The translations under genes and the position numbers were made by a program. Of a stretch of DNA of 64,000 bases, positions 1 to 13,700 are shown in pieces. The stretch is taken from the NCBI GenBank assembly GCA_035582835.1, contig JAYKAV010001787.1:186001-250000 (forward strand), written 5' to 3'. Below the pieces are notes generated by a model, which ran no database searches, had not been told where the DNA came from, and worked only from the letters and a program-made list of their open reading frames with translations. Position 1 is the first letter of the stretch; each line of letters begins with the position of its first letter. This stretch comes from Phoebastria nigripes. Lineage: Eukaryota; Chordata; Aves; Procellariiformes; Diomedeidae.

Positions 1-2490
1 GCTCCAGTTTTGTTCATCTGAACTACTTGACCAAAATAATTTTAGTGCTCCCCAGAAGTGCAGACAGTGGGTGTCTTGGCTTGTTTCCTTGCCACATGCA
101 AACGTCAATGTTAAGGAATCTTAAAAAAGCAAAGTTTTCCTCTTTCTCGCCCTGTCCTCCCTAGGCACTCATGCCTGCATGGGAGCAGGACTCCCATCAT
201 CACACCCACTACAGTCACGTAAGGCTAATGGCAGATATAGGATTGCTGCAACAGACACAGATCATCATCTTTGCGTGAGCCTTCACAACTACTATAGCCT
301 CTTCTGTTTGAGAGAACAAATAAAAATCACATTTTCCCAGCCAAAGGAATAAGAAAGAAAGGAAAAACCTAGTAGGATTTATGTATAATATGACAGACAG
401 AAGCATACATGGAGACAATGAGCACTTTTTTTTCCTGTTAAATAAAAGCTTCTGCACTTTGTCTCAAGTGGGTGTCCAAACATTGGGCTACCCCAGAATT
501 TCTTGTGGTTTGTATATTGTGTATGAAATATTTTGTATATTTTGTCTTCAGCATTCTCTGAGCTACTCGCATTTTGCCATTGGGAAGCAGCAGCAGTTTA
601 TAATAAGAGGTCCCCACAGCAGTTAACCTAGTTTAGGGAGTTAATGCTGCAATTGTAAAAGAGGAAAAAAAAAAGTGCTCAGAAGAGACCTGATTTTCAT
701 TTTTCTTGGGTCGGATCGTTTACCAGAAAAAAGTTTTTCTTCACCTGGTTTCACCCTTTAAAAAAATGCAAAAATCTCTGCATTACTGATGCATGCATCA
801 GACCAAAAAAAAAGCTTTTGAGACCTACATGAGCGATAAATGGGTCAGTCTAAGTACAGAGTCAGGATCTGTGCCCAGCTGCTACAGCTTCAGCAGGTTT
901 GGGGAACAAAGAAAGAAAATATGTATAATACAGCCAAATAAAGGCCACTAAGAGCCTTCCTTATTTCCTATGAGAAAGTAAGACCCTGCAGGGATAGAAA
1001 TAAATTAGGTAAAAATTAATAGCTTTTTTAATTCTAACTAGTAAGCATATCACCCAGAGCTAGACAAACCACTCAAAAGAAAAAAAAACCCAAACCCTAT
1101 GATTTTTGTTTTTCAGTAGCTGGGAATACTAATGCAAGAGCTCAAGGCAAATACATTAATCCCCCCCAGCTATGCAGAAATAAAATGTTATGTTCAGCAC
1201 TGCTTTCTTCAATGCCATTTTAACAAGGGTTTTTTCCACCAGCTTCCCCTCAACAATAAAATTTAATTTCATTTGAATAACAAAATAATACCCCAAACAA
1301 AACCCAAGAAAGGTGGACATTAATTAGAAAGCATTCAAGTCCTGGCTTTAAGATAGACTACATCTTTTCTGCAGTTTAAAATACAGATTTTATTTTTTTC
1401 TTTGTGTTCAAAGTCACCAGTGAGGTGCTTGGAGTTCAGCGATGTTGAAACAGGAGGGCCCATGCACAACCACAATGCAGGCTTTTCCCCTCCGCAGTGT
1501 TGGAAAATAATCTGGCATATGCACAGGTATAGAAAATGATGGTCTACCAGCAGTGCAATTGTAAGCGTGACAACAAAGCAGAAATGCCCAGTAGTGTCAT
1601 GCCTGCCTGCAGAAGAATCCATTTAATTGACNCTCTGATAAACTTTATTTAACTGAGAAATAATAGACAGAAAAGAAGATCGTCCTTGAGAAAAGGGGCA
1701 GCAGGGTTAAATAATAAAGGTGTTTGAGTCCCTTCCTGTTTAGAAACACCTGCAATGCTAACACTGCCCTTCCCAATAGTGTTGGAGGATGCTAACATTT
1801 CCAGTACGGGTAATGATATTAATTTTAAATGTAAAGGCAAGTAATCTTAACACATTTTTTTCCAAGGATTTCTCAGTCACTAGAACCAAGCAGAAGCTAA
1901 AGCAGATCTGATCAGCTATCACTTCTCTGCTATTTGAGTTTGACTTGCATGAAATTTCTCATGTAGATGAGAAGATAAAACACATTACAACAATCTGTCC
2001 CAACAGTTTTCTAAATGCAAGATAAAGTTAAGAAATCAAACAAACCAAGAAAGAACTCTGCAAAATGCTTCCCATGCTTTCTTTAGCAAAGTAAGTTTTC
2101 AGAAATGCAGCATTTCTCCCTTTATTCGTGTGCCATTCGACTCAGCAGATTTCCACAAGACATAAATCAGATTAATTTTTTCAGAGGCCCAGAATAAAGA
2201 TCAATGCTCTTGATCTTTTTACACCTTGTACGGTCTGCAATCCTATCCAGACATACAAACTGGAACTAGAAACCTTCCCCGTGTTGTACTTCATTCATTT
2301 CCCATTCCACTATAATTACAAACCAACTCTAATTTACCATAAAGAAGTTACTAGAAACACAGAGCGCACTGATGAACCTTGCATTAGTGTGGCTTTTAAG
2401 AACACATTCATGCTTTCAAAAATGCAGAGAAAAACAGAGACAGACGAGACCTCTTCAGGGGAAACTGAAGACAGGCGCTCTTCAAAAACC
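1..2490. other. Non-coding flank with no recognisable gene
   Basis: AT-rich sequence with many short A runs. The open frames here are short and have no codon-like or splice structure. If the exon at 2644-2899 is real, the right part of this stretch would be its 3' untranslated region and downstream flank on the minus strand. No repeat family was recognised by eye. Confidence 0.6.
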
Positions 2491-2494
2491 TTAA

Positions 2495-2500
2495 TTTAAT
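2495..2500 (-). promoter_or_regulatory. Possible poly(A) signal ATTAAA for the minus-strand exon
   Basis: The plus strand reads TTTAAT, which is ATTAAA on the minus strand, about 145 bases past the stop codon of the candidate exon at 2644-2899. ATTAAA is the commonest variant of the poly(A) signal. Such hexamers are frequent by chance in AT-rich DNA, so this is only supportive. Confidence 0.2.
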
Positions 2501-2643
2501 ACAACGTTTCCCGCAGATCAGAAAGTGCAGGTAAAACATCTGACATCAAACAAGCTGGGGATGGGGAAAGTTACAGTGGCTGAACATGGTTTCAAACTTA
2601 AAGAAGTGGCGCATTTGATAGGAGCGTTTTTCTTTCCTGCTTT

Positions 2644-2899
2644 CTACAGAAATCCTGTGAGCAACTGTGAGTCGCTACTGACGTAGAGCATGCCCTGGGC
2701 TAGGGAGCAGGTGTGCGGCAGCGAGAAAACCACCCCGATGAGATTGATAGAAAATCTTCTGAGGGACTTAGATGCTCCAGGTCCCTCCTGGTTGAAGAGG
2801 AACGTCTCTGTGCAGTGGCAGACAGGCACCGGCTCCGCAGGGTACCTGCTGACCCAACGGCACAACTGGCGCAGGATCTCCACTTTCAAAAAAATACCA
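2644..2899 (-). CDS. Candidate terminal coding exon of an unnamed minus-strand gene
   Basis: On the minus strand a T8 tract ending in AG (2909-2900) forms a plausible splice acceptor, with a TGAC branch-point-like site about 20 bases upstream (2919-2922). From 2899 the reading frame is open for 85 codons, after one leading base that completes a codon from the previous exon, and stops at TAG (2644-2646). There is no in-frame ATG at the start, which fits an internal-to-terminal exon rather than a complete gene. The block has several CpGs and clearly higher GC than its surroundings. The peptide is mixed hydrophobic and polar, includes EILRQLCRWVSRYP near its start and a VCHC motif, and ends in SSDSQLLTGFL. 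I do not recognise the protein family and assign no function. The preceding exons should lie at higher coordinates but I could not identify any. A chance frame or a decayed exon is possible. Confidence 0.42.
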
Positions 2900-4725
2900 C
2901 TAAAAAAAAGTTTTGGCTGTCATCATTGCAAATAAGCTTGAAAATATGAACTGGAAAGGTCTGAAGCTGCTACCTGCCCTGTGCCTACAGAGACTTGATA
3001 AAAAAAAAGCCCCCAAAAACGCCTGTATATCAAACACTTTCCCAAAACAACAATACAGGAGCAATGTGTGTGATGGGAGGGGAAAAAATAAATGCGCAGG
3101 AGAATCACGCACGGTGCTGAGGGATGTGCTGGGCTTTCCCTGGGGTCTGCCCCTGTCCTGCTTTCCTCCCTGGGACTGGGGTTCACTCCACAATCCAGCG
3201 TCCCCCTCAGCACCAGGGACTGAAAGAGCGGTGTTAAAAAAAACCAAACCGAAAAAAAAAAACCCTTTACTGAAAAAAAGGAGTTGGGTTTGTCCCAGAA
3301 GATGTGACTTGCAGAAAAGTTACTGAGGCTTCAAGTCCCTTCTAAGCCTCCTAGGTGCATCTGGCTTGCCAGGTGGTAAGACCAACCTGGTGTCTGCCAT
3401 CCTCACTTTCAGTAGGACCAAGCAATGTTTCTACAGCTCCTTCGTGATGGATGTCTACTTTTCAATCTGGATGAGTACAGACGATCTCGGGGCTACCGTC
3501 CCTATTTCTGCTCTCCCCAGCCACGTTCCCCTGTGCTGCGTCCCCCCATCTCCCCATGCACTTGGGACGATGCTTATCACCAACCAGTCCCTCAGTGGAA
3601 ATTGAGAGTGCTCTCGGCTATCACTCACTCCTTTACTGATCCTCTGTTCTTGATGCTTCCTTGATACTACACTCCTCAAAGCTCATGCAGATTGTTATGA
3701 CCACACATGTACACCAATCATGTTAAAGCCATATATATTTCTTGCACAATCATGACTGGTATTTGCTATATCTTGAAATGACTAGCAAGGATTTAGCATT
3801 TTAGGAGGAAGAGATTCATTTAGCTGGTAAGGCCAGTGTGGTTGTCACAACAATGTGGATCAAATGTAGCCCTTAGGTGAAAATATGCAAGTACATTTAT
3901 TCAGTGCATTATGTTTTCCTCTATGGGAAAAGTCTTGTTATTTATACAATACAATTGAGGCATATGTCCAAGAATGCTTGTAACATAAACATTTTTAAAG
4001 ATGAAGGAAGAAAGACAAAACCAAAACTCACTGTCACTGAGTAAGCTGCCTCAGAAATGAAAAGAAACTTAAAATTGTATCATTTTCCCAGGTGACAACC
4101 AAATGATAAAGAGAACCTGATGAAAAAAAAACAGAGGCAGGAGAACACTTATTCTTACTCAGATTTTTCTTACCAAACCTTGAGATCTAGCAAATGCTTA
4201 GACGATTTCAAAACCTGATGACGATACACATAGGTAACAAATATTTTTGATTTAGTGCATTCCACTCCAAGTCCTCCTGATGTCAGGAGGACATGACTTG
4301 AGAGAGGAGTGTTTAAGTGTGAAGAGACCTCATGTTTTGCAGCTCCGGGCAATCACAAGTGTTAGACTACAAACTGGTGTGGTAGGTGCTAGAGCTGCAG
4401 AAACATGAGCCTAATTGGTCTAGGCTGTGCCCTCAGCTTGGTACGTATATTTGGCACATGATGATTTAAATTGAATTCTTCTTATTTTGCATCGCAGGTT
4501 GTGCTTAAGTCAATTCCCTACCTGTGGGCTATAATTCAGAATACAAACACCAAATTTGATGGTTGATGGAAAAACTGATATGCAGATGGTAANAACAGCA
4601 TTCCTTGTTTTCATTTTTTATTCGTATTGAATTAGTACCCAAAAGCTCCAGCTGGGATTGGGATCTGACTGCTACTGTCCTTGTGTGCATTATTCAGCAC
4701 TATTTCATTCTTGCCAAGATTTCCA
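2900..4725. other. Non-coding stretch with a CpG-containing patch
   Basis: Next to the candidate exon this would be intron on the minus strand. The segment 3425-3664 is richer in C and CpG than its neighbours and is open in two plus-strand frames and one minus-strand frame, but has no convincing splice signals. I do not call it an exon. The rest is AT-rich and featureless. Confidence 0.45.
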
Positions 4726-4745
4726 ATATACATATATATGTATAT
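4726..4745. repeat. 20-bp perfect AT palindrome
   Basis: ATATACATATATATGTATAT is its own reverse complement. Alternating purine-pyrimidine TA/CA steps of this kind can extrude or slip. No neighbouring gene gives it a role. Confidence 0.85.
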
Positions 4746-7700
4746 AGAAAAATATTTATTCAAGGAAAGAGCTGCAGTGAGGAATCCTTGCTTTCTTGGA
4801 AAATTTTTAGTAGAAAAAGTAATAGCAGTGAAAATTGCACTTACAGTGTAAATGGAACAAACTCCTTTCATAATGGCCTGTAGTTTTCTTAGAGATTTTT
4901 CTTTTTATTATTCTTTTGTTTTATTGTTTTCAGAGAACATTTTAAGTAGCAAAAGCCAGGATCCCTTAAACTAGGAAGGTCTTAAGCTGAAACATATATC
5001 AACATTGCTTTGCTGGGCCCATTTTCTCTGTGAAAATGGACAGACAATGATGTCTTGAACTCTTCCTTCAACAAGAATTAGGTTTCTAGTTTTCACTCCC
5101 AAAAGAAACTGGCACACCACAGCCTCAGCATTGACATCATTTGGCCCGATACAGTGCTGTGGTATTTTAATCCCTTCAGTAAGAGAACTATAAAAGCTTA
5201 GCCCTTTTGGGTTTTGCTTTGTTTCTTCTTCCTTTCTGTTTTACTATTACAGAAGAATGTGCAGCAGGCTGGGAGAGAGGAGAAAAAAATGAAATTTAAA
5301 AAAAAAAAAAAAATCAAGCTTTTTCCTAAGAAGGTCCAGCAATTATGTCATTAGCTGTAATATTTTCAGGGCAAAACCAGCTCAGATTCTCCCTGGTCCC
5401 ACAGCATTCTGCATGGCAAAAGCCATGATGGATCCAAAAGCCATAGGGTGAGCTGTAGCTGGCTGCGTCGTTTGATATGCACCCTTACTGCTTCTCACGT
5501 TNTCAGACTTGAGCATGTCCCTGTCAGTCACTGGCGAGAACAGATTAGAAGGGGTGCTGAGCAACAAGCAAAACCCAATGCTCAGGTTTAGTGCTGGGGG
5601 CACTGTGTTATGGCAGTCACAGGGCTGATCCTTACTGCTGGTGATATTACATGAACTCTCTTTGCCAGAACATAGGCATTAGATTTGGGTAAAGGCCAGC
5701 TGGATAATTACATCGCACCTTATTAAAATTTTAGAGCGATGTCAATTGGAGGAGAGTCTTATTATTGAGCCTACCATGATTAAAATCTGCCACCACTTCC
5801 CTACTGTTGGTGTTATTTAAAGGATGCGTACAATAATCCATGCGTAATCAGGGCCAGATTACAGATCCCATCAGGAGGAAGGGAGTAGCAGGGGAGGGAG
5901 GATATGTTTCTGGACATCTCTACAGGACGCAGTCAGAGCATTGGTCTGTGCACCACTTGTGCATGAGTTGTAGCTGTCAAATAATGTCCAAGACTTTGCA
6001 TGGCAAGGGGAATGGAATAGGCACAAGATCAAAGCCATTGCTACACCAACCCCCTACCGTGTCTGGAAAGAAAATAGGGAGCAGCCATTGCCAAATACCC
6101 CCCGAGTGCTGCAGTGTATCTGGGCTCTGGGCGCTCTACCACAGTACAGGCTTTATGAACCAGGGAAAAAAAATCCAGCTCAGCTTGTGAGCCACCATAC
6201 CACAAAAGCCCCGTAGGGGATATTTGACTGCAATGTTCGCTTTCTTACTGCAGTTATCCTTCAATATTATGCCTGACTTTTTCTGTCTTCCTCCTTCTGT
6301 TTCCAAACCAGAAGACTGTCTTTGAAAACTGCATATTCCCACTCTGGTCCCCAGGCACAGCATCACGTGAATCTGCTTTCGCTGGCTTCCTCTCCTCTAG
6401 TAACCAAGCATCCCAGTTAACAACTTGCTGTCACAAGGCTTGCAGGGTATGAAAGGGCTGCAGTGACAGCCAGCATGACATTTACTTCTTGTGCTCCACT
6501 GCTGCAAGGGGCACTATGAAAAAGGAACTAGTTCATACAGGAACCCATTGAGCTCAGAGTGGCAATTCCTACCTCTGAAGACAGGGGTGGCCGCCTCATA
6601 ACTGTAGCCCTGGCTGGGTAGGCTACAGGGCTGTGCAAAAGGTTCAGGTTTGCTTGAACACCACCGTATGCTATGGCACAACCAAAGAAAAGGTGGCTCT
6701 TACCCAAAAGTGTGTCCCTCTACATAAATATGCCTGCATACTGGCTTCATTATGTAGCAAGTAAAATCACACCACCTCAAGATCCTTAATTTAAAACTTC
6801 ATAAGCAATAGCAGTAACCAACATGAGGTGTTATTCAGAAAACACACCACATGCTTACTTTTGTGGCAGTCACTGTAAAAAGACAGCTCACCTCTAAACG
6901 CTGGACCTTGCGGTATTGAAACAGCACTGAATTATGTACTAAATCCCACATGAATACTGGAAAAACTAGCAAAACATTTCATATTTCTTTATATGAAGTT
7001 GGAAGAAAGAAGTTTTGTTCAGAAAATACAGTTGAGGATGTCTTCCTGGAAAGGTGAGCAGGAAAGCAAATCCTATTTCAGCCAGCAGTACTACTTATCT
7101 GAACTGAGCAAAAGTTAAATCAGGTTTTCCTAGTGAAGCAGGAGGAGGGTACCTAAGGATCAACGTGCAGGGGATTAATCCTAATGGAACTGGTGGATAA
7201 ATCTCCATGCGTCAACGACAGGCTCCAAGCTATCCTCACCAGTAAGTTTGCACTAGCCCTGCTGCAACACTAACTACTATTAGCCATGGTAAGGTAGTTA
7301 CACGTTTTCAGAGCAGATTATACCCTCATTTCTTGCGCAATTTCTATTGGCACAGAAGCACTGCAGTCTTGAGTGTGAACTAGCATTGCTCCGTACTGAA
7401 CTTGGCAACCACTTCATAGAAATGGACATTCAGCGCTTGTGTTACATGTCTTGTGTTGTTCTACTTTCTCCTAGGGATGAGATGCCATTTCATCTCCTCA
7501 TANAATACATCGCAGGCATGGCTAGGGCCCTTCTACACATGCCCTAGTCCAGGCAAGGGTCTTGATTACTGAAAAAAGGAAAGAAAAAAATAAAAAAGAC
7601 ATCTACTGTCTTTCAGTTCAAGGCTCCAGAGCAGCGAGGGCTTTGAGGCCCAGCAGAAAACTATCTAGTAACCGCTTCTGTATAGCACTTGCACTCTGCA

Positions 7701-10700
7701 CTTGCAGGCAAACATCTCTATAAACCAAAGTTTACTTCAGTATTGGAACTGGCACGTTCATTATCACTGATTCCACAGAGACCAATATCATAGCTCCTTT
7801 AGAAACCATTTTTGGGGCCAGGACTATACCTTATTCTATTTATTTGTCCCTGAAGTATAGGGAAGCTAGAGCTTCCTAGAGCCAGATGGGTTTGTCAGTC
7901 CCCCTCAGCAAGAAAGAATCAGAGATGTCACTGCTCTTTAGTACAAACATGAAACATGAGGGTGCTTGCATCTAATGGTGACCCCAGAAATGGGTCTTCC
8001 CAGAGAGAACCAAGCCAGGTCTACTTATCTTATTTAGTAACTTGAGTCTGGAATGACACCTTAAAGTCCAGCGGTATAAAATTCCCACTGGTAACCGTTT
8101 AAAAAGCCATTGAAACTGTTATAAAGGAAAAGCTCTTTCAGTCTTCAAGTGCAAAAAGGTTGCTGCTATAAGAAGCGGTTTATATAGCTCAAACTGACTG
8201 GTTTTAGAGACTGTTGCTAAAGCTAAGCAAGACCAAGGCATATATCCCTGAAGGAGAGAAAGCTTTGAGGGTGACTTCAAAAGCGAAAGCTACCATCAGC
8301 CTAACTTCACTGCGGGGGGGGAATTCTGCACTTGCCCATCCAGAGCAATTCCAACACCGTCTTAGAGCTCCTCGCTCTACAGCTACCGAAAATGCCTCAC
8401 TCTGAAGTTACAGAAATATTGACAGAGTGCACTGCAATTTGGTACGGACAGCCTGAGCTGAATTATCCTGTTAGGTGAATAGGAAAGAAACATGAGGGGT
8501 AGAAACGTAGGCTGCCTATTGATGGTTGCACTACTGATTTCTCATGCGATCTCATACTAAGGTTTCATTTGTCCTATCTGAATTCATTTTTTCAGAGCAG
8601 ATACCTTTAGTATTAGAGACATTAGTTACACAAGAGGCCAGGGATATATTCTGTATGTATCTGAATGAGAAACACGGTGCCTTAAGTCACTCGTACAATG
8701 GTGCAGAACACCACAAAGATGCCCATAAAAGCAACTTTTCTTCATTATCTGAAATAAGCCAGGTGTAGTTCTCTTTTGAATGGGAATCACAGACTTAAAA
8801 ATGACATGCCAGTTCTTGAGGATTTTCTGTTTATCAGTAGCACAATAACATCAAAGGAATAGATAACAACTAATTTGTTTGATTTATAACTTGATTATTT
8901 TTACATGCACTTACCAAAGAAGATACCTTTTAGGGATCAGTTGCTTGATGAGATTTCATTAGAGCTATTAAGTAATGTTTGCTGTTTGAGATAGTATCAT
9001 CAGAGCCACCATGCCTATATGAAGGTCTTGAGGGAGAAGGACAATACTGGATACAAAAAGAAGTATAAGAGGTTTTTGACATTCATAAATTTAAGTGTGC
9101 ATGAGTACTAGCCTTGCTTTTCCATGTGTTTTCTTTTCTTAGGCATGAAAATTGGAGTCCGCAGGTTTCAAGTGGATGAAAGTAAACACCCAGTGATAAG
9201 CAAGTGAAAACAGCAGAGATACAAATTTTAAATGTGAACCCATTCCATGATCAAACACCATGGGACTCAAATCATAAGCACTTACAATGAGAATGGATCA
9301 GCAAGACAATTCAGAGAGCATCTATTCCCATGAGCTATAAAGACATTTTTGTTTGCTTGTTTGTTTGTTTTTTGAGAACCTCATTACAGGGAAACATAAG
9401 TTGCAACTTCCCTACTGATTATTAGAGGAGAGCAAGGAAGGGCATATCTGTTCTCTGTTCAATGATCCATGCAACCAGAGCAATATCCACAGCAGGCAAA
9501 CCCAGACTGTAAGAAGCTGAAACGTCCAGCACAGCAAACATTTTTAAATGAATGTAGTTAGGGCTGAATCAAGGTGATCTGTGAAGCCTGCTCCAAAATC
9601 CTTTCTCTTGAGAAACAGAAAAGTACATTCAAATAAATGAATAAATATTTCCATATATGTTACAGCTATAATTTTAACATGTTAAGCTATAGAGACTTGG
9701 GCTATACTGAGTTTATATAGACTGTAAAACATAAAAATGGTGCTCAATGTTCTTCATCACATTGATGAAACTAGAAAGAATATTAAGTTTTGTGTTTTGT
9801 CTTGTTTCTACATGTAACACATTAAAAAGGCCACTTTTCACAATTTTTACCAAAAAAGGTGCATTATTTCTAGAAACAAGAAGTAACTGATCATGGCACC
9901 AGGTGTCTCCGGCACTAGGAACATGTAAGTGCTTTCACTGCTAAAGACTTTTTGTAGTAGATTTTCAGCCTGGCTAGAGGCTGCTCACCTGTTTTACATA
10001 TGCAAAGGGAATTATACCCTGCAGCAGTCATCCTTCACCGTCTTAGCACTTGCAAGGTACAATATGAAGATTTGAGATTCCTTAGGCCACGGATGCAAAT
10101 AGGGGCTCGTGTGGAAAGATATCCAGGAGTGGTGGTAGCATGTAAAACTTGAGAGGAGGATCACAGGCAGTGCCACTCCTCAAGCACAGAGGAACTGTAT
10201 TTGGAAAGGGTGAATCTCATTTGTGCAGGAGACAGACTTCCTTGAAGGGCTTTACAAGGCTGTGAAGTACAACCCTGCAGCATCAACACTTTCCACTCTA
10301 TCACAAGCTTCAACACTTTCTGCATACTTCCAAGAGAAAACCATATTTCAACCTGCCTTTAATTAATTGGACATATGTATACCATACACAAATCTAATAA
10401 ACCCCAGGCAAGCTGAGAATAGAGGAGAGAGAGAAGCACATGTAACAGGCGTCAGTGACATCTCTCAACGAACTGCTGAAAGGCTCAGGCACCGCAGTAG
10501 TGGGCACTGTGTCAGAGTCAGAAGTCTGAGACAAGAGAGGACCCCAGTATTTCCCTGCTTTGGAGGAGATGAAAAATATAGCAACACTCATCCATATCTT
10601 TTCAGCCAGGGTGGGGGGAAAATGGAGATATCAACATGGAAATCATTCTGCAACAACTTTCTTCTATTGTTTTCAACCTTTGCTGCTTCCAGGTAGGTAA

Positions 10701-13700
10701 GAAGGATGAAGACAACACTGGCCTATTAAAACCAGACTGTAAATTAAATAGTGAACACTGTAGTCTCATCTTTTTTCCACTTTTGGAACTCCATATTGTT
10801 TTGTTCAGCTGAAGATCTGAATTCTTTATGATTCACACTTGTTTACTTCTATTAGCAGATTCAGCCCCTAAGCACTTCTGGGCAAGTGTCCCTAAACTGC
10901 GTTCATCAGGGTATGAATTGGTGTAAATCAGGATTTTTCTGCTGGGTCATGGACAATGATTTATAGAACAACGTTAAGGAGCCTTTGGGTCCCAGCCTCT
11001 GCTCCAGTGGGAAACAAGGAACAATTCAACCACAATGTTTGAGAGGGACCCCCAGCATACTAATATCATAGCTTAGGGCACCCTTGATGTAANAGCATGA
11101 AATTCATAAACACAAATATTTTTTTTTTATGCCTTTCATGCCATCTTATGATTCTAGCCAGAAAAAAAACCACAGAATAATTAAGTGTTTTGCTTTGGAA
11201 ACAAACTACCTGTTTAGATATTTCTATCTTACTAACCCTCTGGTTTTGCCATGTCTACTGTAAGCTGCGTAGGTACATATGAAAAACTTTTAACTTGCTC
11301 TAAACATTGCTGTTTTGTTTGCTGCAAAGTATTTGTGGGAAACAGAAATAATATAGAAGGATCATGGGCATCAATGCACAGATCAGTTTCATTCTGCTAC
11401 TACTTGTCTGATGCTCGTTTGGTTTTATTCTTTGCTACTGCTGCTTATCTGATTATACCTCCTTACTGCTTTCAGCTGTATGCAGACACCTTTTACACCA
11501 CCTAGATTACTTGCTTCTCAGAGAGATGGGTGGGTCTTACCTTGAGGATAGTAGGTCCACAAGATTTTGGGTCCACCCTACCCCCCAGGGCTTTATAACC
11601 ATTTTTCCCCCTCTGGTGCTAACAGCTGACAGTGCTAGCACCAAGCCTGACACCGCAAGACACCAGAAGAGGAAGCATATTGCACCTGTACAACAGCCCA
11701 CCATGGACATTTTCCCTGGATATCCCCAAAATCGCAGGGTCTGACACGTAGCTGTACATGAAAAGCAACATGTAGGAGAGAATTACAGGTTCCTTTAGAA
11801 GGTAATGGCCATTTTTTCTTCTTTTTTTCAACATTTAAAAAGTAAAGATCCTTCTCTTTTTAGTATTATCTAGCAATGAATAACCTATACTATTCTTTGG
11901 TACAATACTGTTTGTTTAAGTCTCCGCTACATTATATGCATGTGTACATGCATGCACACAAACATACTACTAAGTTTTTATTGAGATATGTGCTAGCTAA
12001 AAACATCAGAACTGCCACTACTTTGAGAGCTTCAATTCTCTTTCCTTTCCTTGTCTTCTCATTTCCTTCCAGGCACCCTGTAACAAATGTCTTCAGATCT
12101 TCATCTGTTCCTCAGATATTCTGCAAATGTTTTACCTGTATGCAAATTTGTCCTCTCCTCTGCTTTATGGGATAAAAAAACCCCACCATGTTTTGTTTGC
12201 TAAATGCCCAAAAGCTCATCTTATGATTGGCAATTGGTTCCTTGGAAAGATCTGCCTTTGCAAAAGGTAAAAAACCTTTCTAGCAACACAATTCAGCAAC
12301 AGCATTGAAAAATTAAGAGACAATGAGCAACAACAAAGGACTTGGAATCTGAAAGAAATCCCAAACCCAGAACTCTATTAAATGGTAAAACTCAAGCAAA
12401 CCCAAAGTAATGATGGAGCACAAAAAGTGACGATGTGAACTGGAAAAAACATAGACACTGGAAAACAACCATAATCCCCATAATTTTCCAATGGTCCTGA
12501 TTATTATAATCTGCACCTCCACAGTATTATTCCACTAATGCATTATCAAGTACAGCAGTTTTTTCTTGTTTATTTTGGAACACAGCTGTTGTGTTAATTG
12601 AGCCTAACAGATAATGTGATCATTGGTGCTTCTTAGACCCTAGCTACCGAACACAGTGGGGAAATGAAAGCTAGGATGATATAATTTATTTTTTATCCCT
12701 GCAAAATGATTGCTACAATCTGCAAAAAAATAGGTCTTCCCTTTACAGCAGGACCATCCCATAGGAGAGAAAAGAAGACTTTTCACCTTTTGTAAGGAAG
12801 TGTGAAACTGAGGACAAAGGGAACGTGAATTTTCACGCTAAAATCTTAAGTTCCTTCTGCATGGCTTTGTAGTTCTTGACATTTTGTTAATGACATAGCA
12901 GGGTTTTCACCTGATCAGTCAGTAAAATCTAATTCTGACCAAGAAAGTTCACTCAAAAATCCAGAATGCATCTATATTTCCTTGGTTTGGGCCATTCAGG
13001 ACGTTTGGAAGGTAGAAGAGACCAGCACCTCACCCTGTTGCCCCCCCTTTCCACCACTTCATACCTGATAAACAGGACTGGAAATACACTGCCAGCGATC
13101 TCTGCTCTCTCACCTGTAGTCACGGAGCAGTCACCTTGGCTCCTGTTGTTCCTGCAACAGCAATCAAACCTGCTGATAGCAGCTGCCTTCAGACTACAGC
13201 ACGTTTCTGCTTTCCATAAAGCAAATCTGTGCTACTGATACTTGGAGGCATGGACTCTTAAGATACACTGATACCTGAGCAACCAAGAGATTATACCCTT
13301 CAGGACTTGACTCCCACCCAGGTAACACAGCACACCTTAGATCTTCCCACTGTGGGATATCCTTTCAATATTACTTAGGAATACAATCAGAAGACAGGTC
13401 AGATGATGTTAGTAGGCAGTCACTTGCAGACATCCCAATGCACAAGAGAGCACAGAGTGAGTGGCGGAAAGAAACAATAAACAAGACAGTTGACCTCAGA
13501 CATACTGGGGAAAGACATCTGAAATATGAGCAAAGCTCTTCTAGAGATGACAGGTTGGGGTGGCAGTCTGGATTGTAGCTTCTTAGCCACAAGGCAGAGA
13601 CAGAGAACAAGATGTGAAAGGGTAGAGAAACAAGGCCAAGAAAACAGAGCTCTGACATGAGGAATACACGAGGAGAAAAGGAGCAGTACTCAAGAGAACT

